Translations under genes and position numbers: made by a program
Assembly: GCA_007127665.1 (NCBI GenBank)
Contig: SKYY01000056.1
Span: 1-10,100 of the forward strand
Length of the DNA stretch: 10,100 nucleotides
Direction: 5' to 3'
DNA from: Balneolales bacterium
GTDB taxonomy: Bacteria; Bacteroidota; Rhodothermia; Balneolales; Natronogracilivirgulaceae
Notes under the pieces: generated by a model
What the model was told of the DNA's origin: nothing
Database searches by the model: none
What the model saw: the letters and a program-made list of their open reading frames with translations, nothing else
Shown here: positions 6,577-10,100 of the stretch, in pieces
Numbering within the stretch: the stretch's first letter is position 1
Layout: each line of letters starts with the position of its first letter

Positions 6577-8127
6577 CTATTCCCATTCGATCGTTGCGGG
6601 CGGCTTGGAACTGATATCATAAACCACGCGGTTAATCCCTTTCACTTCATTGATAATGCGATTGGATACATTGGCAAGGAATTCGTAGGGGAGATGTGCC
6701 CAGTCAGCCGTCATACCGTCCACGCTGGTCACAGCACGCAACCCGACAACATACTCATACGTACGCTCGTCACCCATCACACCTACGCTCTGCACGGGCA
6801 ACAAAACCACCAGCGCCTGCCATACCGAGTCATAGAGATTCTGCGTACGCAATTCCTCAATGAAAATGGCGTCGGCTTCCTGTAGCAGCCGCACTTTTTC
6901 ACGGGTGACATCAGAAAGAATGCGTATGGCAATTCCCGGACCGGGGAAGGGATGCCGGCTTATGAAATCCCTGGGAATGTCCAGGGCCAGGCCAACTTCA
7001 CGGACCTCGTCCTTGAACAGCTCACGGAGCGGCTCGAGCAGTTCAAGGTTCATCTTTTCCGGCAGGCCACCCACATTATGATGCGATTTTATCGTGACCG
7101 ACGGTCCGCGGAAAGATACGCTTTCGATCACATCCGGATAGAGCGTACCCTGGGCCAGGTGAGTGAACCGGTCGTCATCCGAAACAGCTTCGTCAAACAC
7201 CTCTATGAAGGTGTTGCCAATGATTTTCCGCTTCTTTTCCGGATCGCTGACCCCTTCCAGCCGGTCAAGGAACAGGGTGGATGCGTCCACCGCCTTGACG
7301 GGCAGCTTGAGCTTCTCGGTGTAGAGCCGCTGCACGTCCTCGAACTCGTTTTTGCGAAGCACTCCGTTATTGACGAAGACGCAAAGCAGGCGGTCGCCGA
7401 TGGCCCGGTGGATCAGTGTGGCGGCCACGGTCGAATCCACCCCGCCGGAAAGCCCGCAAACGACACTGCCGTCGCCAACGGTTTCGCGTATCTGCTCGAT
7501 GGTGCTTTCAATGAACGAGCCCGGAGTCCAAAAACCTTTGAGCCCGCAGATATTGCGGACGAAGTTGTGAAGCATTTCCCGTCCATGCTCCGTGTGGACG
7601 ACTTCCGGGTGGAACTGGACCCCGTACACCGGACGCAGGCTGTGCTTCACGGCAGCCACCGGTGCATTGTCGGTCCGGGCGATCACCTCGAACTGATCAG
7701 GCAGGGTTACAATGTGATCCCCATGGCTCATCCAGACGATGCTGTCGTCGGGCAGGCCGGCGAAAAGCTCATTGCGCTTCAGGACCGATATGCGTGCCCG
7801 TCCGAACTCACGTTTCTCAGCGTGGGAGACAGATCCCGGCGAAATCGAGTGCGTCATGATCTGAAGTCCATAGCAGATGCCCAAAACAGGAACATCCAGT
7901 TCAAATACGGTCTCATTCAGTTCCGGAGCACCCGGATCGTTGACGCTCATGGGTCCGCCCGAAAGGATCACTCCGGATGGCGGCCGCGATTCGAACGTTT
8001 TCAGGTCGACGTTGTAAGGGTGTATTTCACAATAGACCTGGCTTTCGCGAACCCTGCGGGCAATCAGCTGATTGTACTGGGAGCCGTAATCCAGGATCAG
8101 GATCCATTCATTTTCGGGTTTGATCAT
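6577..8127 (-). CDS. guaA: GMP synthase (glutamine-hydrolysing)
   Basis: GuaA converts XMP to GMP in the cytoplasm with ATP and glutamine, the last step of guanine nucleotide synthesis. The 516 residues match the normal length (E. coli 525). The N-terminal class-I glutamine amidotransferase domain (about 8-195) has the oxyanion segment ILSGGPMSV (54-62), the nucleophile Cys85 in GICYG, and His173/Glu175 in QFHPEV completing the triad. The ATP-pyrophosphatase domain follows, with the PP-loop SGGVDS (227-232), [11 protein letters not shown] (251-261) and [10 protein letters not shown] (327-336). The dimerisation domain holds [14 protein letters not shown] (391-404) and the family's usual C terminus PPATIEWE. 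All key residues are present. The start at 8127 is 34 bases after gcvH; an SD-like AAGGGA lies about 10 bases before it. The stop is TAG. No guaB is in the window. Confidence 0.98.
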   Translation of the reverse strand: MIKPENEWILILDYGSQYNQLIARRVRESQVYCEIHPYNVDLKTFESRPPSGVILSGGPMSVNDPGAPELNETVFELDVPVLGICYGLQIMTHSISPGSVSHAEKREFGRARISVLKRNELFAGLPDDSIVWMSHGDHIVTLPDQFEVIARTDNAPVAAVKHSLRPVYGVQFHPEVVHTEHGREMLHNFVRNICGLKGFWTPGSFIESTIEQIRETVGDGSVVCGLSGGVDSTVAATLIHRAIGDRLLCVFVNNGVLRKNEFEDVQRLYTEKLKLPVKAVDASTLFLDRLEGVSDPEKKRKIIGNTFIEVFDEAVSDDDRFTHLAQGTLYPDVIESVSFRGPSVTIKSHHNVGGLPEKMNLELLEPLRELFKDEVREVGLALDIPRDFISRHPFPGPGIAIRILSDVTREKVRLLQEADAIFIEELRTQNLYDSVWQALVVLLPVQSVGVMGDERTYEYVVGLRAVTSVDGMTADWAHLPYEFLANVSNRIINEVKGINRVVYDISSKPPATIEWE

Positions 8128-8161
8128 TTGGCACAGATCCCTTCCGGGGGATTAAGCGTGA

Positions 8162-8542
8162 TCAGGCAATAATTTCATTGTAGTCATCTACCGAAAGCAG
8201 TTCTTCGAGCTGGGCGGGCTCACTCAGCTTGATCTTGATCATCCATCCCTTTCCATAGGGATCTTCGTTGATCAGTTCCGGCTCATCTTCCAGGGCTTCG
8301 TTCCACTCAAGGACCTCGCCTGACACCGGCATGTAGAGCTCGGACACGGTTTTAACGGCTTCGACAGTGCCGAACGTATCATCCTTGTCCACCGACTCTC
8401 CAACCTTGTCGATTTCGACAAAAACGATATCACCGAGTTCGTTCTGTGCAAAATCGGTGATGCCTACGGTTACCGTTCCATCACCGTTGTCGCGAACCCA
8501 TTCGTGTTCACGTGTGTATTTGAGTTCTTTGGGATGATTCAT
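8162..8542 (-). CDS. gcvH: Glycine cleavage system H protein (lipoyl carrier)
   Basis: GcvH carries the aminomethyl group on a lipoyl arm between the P, T and L proteins of the glycine cleavage system, and also serves as a lipoyl donor or relay protein in several organisms. The 126-residue length is typical. The N-terminal LKYTREHEWVR and VGITDFAQNELGDIVFVEI are family signatures. The lipoylation site is Lys64 in GTVEAVKTVSELYMPVSGEV (58-77). The C-terminal part NEDPYGKGWMIKIKL (92-106) is also typical. The gene starts 11 bases after the accC stop, with an A-rich leader and no clear Shine-Dalgarno, and is followed by guaA. No gcvP, gcvT or lipoate ligase gene is in the window, so the rest of the glycine cleavage system must be encoded elsewhere if present. 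Confidence 0.97.
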   Translation of the reverse strand: MNHPKELKYTREHEWVRDNGDGTVTVGITDFAQNELGDIVFVEIDKVGESVDKDDTFGTVEAVKTVSELYMPVSGEVLEWNEALEDEPELINEDPYGKGWMIKIKLSEPAQLEELLSVDDYNEIIA

Positions 8543-8553
8543 AATGGTTTTTT

Positions 8554-9906
8554 TTAGGAAGGATCGGGTTGAAACTTGAAATGATTTTCAAGGTATTTGG
8601 TATCAAAATGACCGCTGATAAAATTCGGATCATTCATCAGCTGCAGCTGATATGGAATATTGGTCTTGATTCCCTCAATTACAAATTCATTCAGGGATCT
8701 TTTCATGCGTTCGATGGCCAGGCGCCGGTCAGGTGCACTGACGATCAGTTTGGCTATCATTGAATCGTAATTGGGCGGGACGGAATACCCTGCGTAAGCG
8801 TGCGTATCCACCCGCACACTGTGTCCGCCAGGAAGGTGGAACGTAGTGATCTTTCCGGCGGAGGGACGGAAATTGAATTCCGGATCTTCGGCATTGATCC
8901 GGCATTCGATGCTGTGTCCGCGCATCTTGAGGGGTTTTTTATCGAGCGGCAGTCCGGCGGCAACCTCTATCTGGCGCTGGATGAGGTCCTCATTGGTGAC
9001 TTCCTCGGTGACCGGATGTTCTACCTGGATCCGTGTATTCATCTCCATGAAGTAGAAATTGTGGTCTTTGTCGAGCAGAAACTCGATGGTTCCGGCACCT
9101 TCGTACTGGATGGATTCGGCTGCGGCGATGGCGGCCTGTCCCATTTTTTCACGAAGCTGGGGTGTCATGACGGGACAGGGGGCTTCTTCCACCATTTTCT
9201 GGTAGCGTCGCTGCATGGAGCAGTCGCGTTCGCCGTAGTGGGTTACCAGCCCGTGACGGTCGCCGACGATCTGGATCTCGACGTGGCGCGGTTCCACGAT
9301 GAATTTCTCCATGTAGATGTCACCGTTGCCAAAGCAGGACACGGCCTCGTTGCGCGCGGCAATGAGCTGGCGGTCGATTTCCTTTTCTTCCATGACGATC
9401 CGCATACCGCGTCCGCCCCCGCCGGCCGACGCCTTGAAAATGACGGGATAGCCGATGTCGGCGGCGATTTTTTTTGCTTCTTCCGGTGAGCGGATTACGC
9501 TCGGGCTTCCGGGAATGGTCGGCACGCCGAATTTCATGATGTTTTCACGGGCCATGGACTTGTTGCCCATGGTGTCGATCATCTTGGGAGACGGGCCGAT
9601 GAACTTGATGTTGTGTTCTTCGCAGATGCGGGAAAATTCGGCATTTTCCGCAAGAAAGCCGTAGCCGGGATGGATGGCTTTTGCATCGGTGATTTCCGCG
9701 GCGGCGATGATGCGCGGGATCTTGAGATAGCTGTCCCGTGCGGCAGGCGGACCGATGCAAACGGCCTCGTCGGCGAATTTCACGTGCAGGCTTTTTTCAT
9801 CCGCCGTGGAGTAGACGGCAACCGTCTTGATACCCATTTCGCGGCAGGTCCGGATGATGCGCAGCGCAATCTCGCCCCGGTTGGCAATAAGGATTTTATC
9901 AAACAT
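8554..9906 (-). CDS. accC: Acetyl-CoA carboxylase, biotin carboxylase subunit
   Basis: AccC carboxylates the biotin of AccB with ATP and bicarbonate, the first half-reaction of malonyl-CoA synthesis for fatty acids. The 450-residue length is that of a stand-alone subunit (E. coli 449). Visible features are: the N-terminal [16 protein letters not shown] (4-19); [12 protein letters not shown] (77-88); ATP-grasp Lys116 and Lys158; the glycine-rich lid AGGGGRGM (161-168); His208 in EPRHVEIQ; metal-binding Glu275 (GAGTIEFL) and Glu288 (FMEMN); the active-site run [12 protein letters not shown] (291-302) with Arg292 and Glu296; and ECRINAEDP (334-342). The biotin-carboxylase C-terminal domain follows to NHFKF. 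It begins 8 bases after accB, the usual accBC pair, and no carboxyltransferase (accA/accD) gene is in the window. A pyruvate or propionyl-CoA carboxylase subunit is possible by homology, but the size and the accB partner favour AccC. Confidence 0.97.
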   Translation of the reverse strand: MFDKILIANRGEIALRIIRTCREMGIKTVAVYSTADEKSLHVKFADEAVCIGPPAARDSYLKIPRIIAAAEITDAKAIHPGYGFLAENAEFSRICEEHNIKFIGPSPKMIDTMGNKSMARENIMKFGVPTIPGSPSVIRSPEEAKKIAADIGYPVIFKASAGGGGRGMRIVMEEKEIDRQLIAARNEAVSCFGNGDIYMEKFIVEPRHVEIQIVGDRHGLVTHYGERDCSMQRRYQKMVEEAPCPVMTPQLREKMGQAAIAAAESIQYEGAGTIEFLLDKDHNFYFMEMNTRIQVEHPVTEEVTNEDLIQRQIEVAAGLPLDKKPLKMRGHSIECRINAEDPEFNFRPSAGKITTFHLPGGHSVRVDTHAYAGYSVPPNYDSMIAKLIVSAPDRRLAIERMKRSLNEFVIEGIKTNIPYQLQLMNDPNFISGHFDTKYLENHFKFQPDPS

Positions 9907-9914
9907 GGTGCAGG

Positions 9915-10100
9915 TCAGGATGGATCGATGTGAAAGAGCGGTTGGTCAAATTCCACGGGCTGTCCGTCTTCAACCAGAATTTTGACAATTTTGCCAGAGT
10001 GCTCCGATTCGATCTCATTCATGATTTTCATGGCTTCCACAATGCAGATTACGGTACCTTTTGATACCGTATCGCCGACGTTTACGAATGCGTCGGACTC
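9915..10100 (-). CDS. accB: Biotin carboxyl carrier protein of acetyl-CoA carboxylase, 3' part
   Basis: The minus-strand frame is open from the right edge to a TGA at 9915-9917, giving the last 61 residues of a biotinyl domain. It reads [15 protein letters not shown], then [14 protein letters not shown], then [20 protein letters not shown], ending FHIDPS. The biotinylation site is the Lys of EAMKIMNEI, encoded at 10026-10028. EAMKIMNEI and [12 protein letters not shown] are characteristic of AccB; pyruvate-type carriers usually have EAMKM at this site. The start and the Pro/Ala-rich linker lie outside the window. accC follows after 8 bases, so the two are almost certainly co-transcribed. Confidence 0.95.
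   Translation of the reverse strand, partial: ESDAFVNVGDTVSKGTVICIVEAMKIMNEIESEHSGKIVKILVEDGQPVEFDQPLFHIDPS

Noticed and set aside
6952..8172. 406-codon plus-strand ORF opposite guaA
   Set aside because: It lies in exact codon register antisense to guaA, which has every catalytic motif. Such ORFs appear when TTA, CTA and TCA codons are rare in the sense gene. Its translation shows no recognisable domain.
8800..9489. 229-codon plus-strand ORF opposite accC
   Set aside because: It is antisense and in register with a fully conserved biotin carboxylase; no family features of its own.

Overview
The window looks like a chromosomal housekeeping region of a moderately GC-rich bacterium of the Bacteroidota/Rhodothermota/Balneolota group. 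This placement is inferred from three things: the Ig-like (SbsA-type) multidomain exported protein at the left end, the general lack of clear Shine-Dalgarno sites with A-rich leaders before some starts, and the mix of genes. No phage, transposon, CRISPR, tRNA or rRNA signal was found.

The window falls into two convergent gene blocks. The left block (1-4379, plus strand) holds: the 3' part of an Ig-like-domain cell-surface protein; an exported NHL-type beta-propeller protein whose start overlaps the end of the first gene; a six-helix DUF308/HdeD-like membrane protein; mltG (endolytic peptidoglycan transglycosylase); and, after a 180-base spacer, a UPF0316 (DUF5698/DUF2179) membrane protein. 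The theme is envelope and cell wall. The spacer after mltG carries a 14-bp tandem repeat (four copies plus a partial one), followed by an AT-rich dyad just before the UPF0316 gene.

The right block (4500-10100, minus strand) reads, in transcription order: accB (3' part), accC, gcvH, guaA and a large exported protein with an N-terminal TPR-like region and a C-terminal type-1 periplasmic-binding fold, broadly like LpoA. Spacings are 8, 11, 34 and 43 bases, so one operon is plausible. It joins malonyl-CoA formation (biotin carboxylase and biotin carrier), a lipoyl carrier protein (GcvH), GMP synthesis (GuaA) and a putative envelope ligand-binding protein.

The two blocks meet in a 120-base spacer with no recognisable intrinsic terminator. 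Nothing here is clearly a new system. The points most worth a second look are the LpoA-like TPR/PBP1 protein beside guaA and facing mltG, the 63-bp in-frame duplication in its linker, gcvH placed directly after accBC, and the 14-bp minisatellite plus dyad upstream of the UPF0316 gene.
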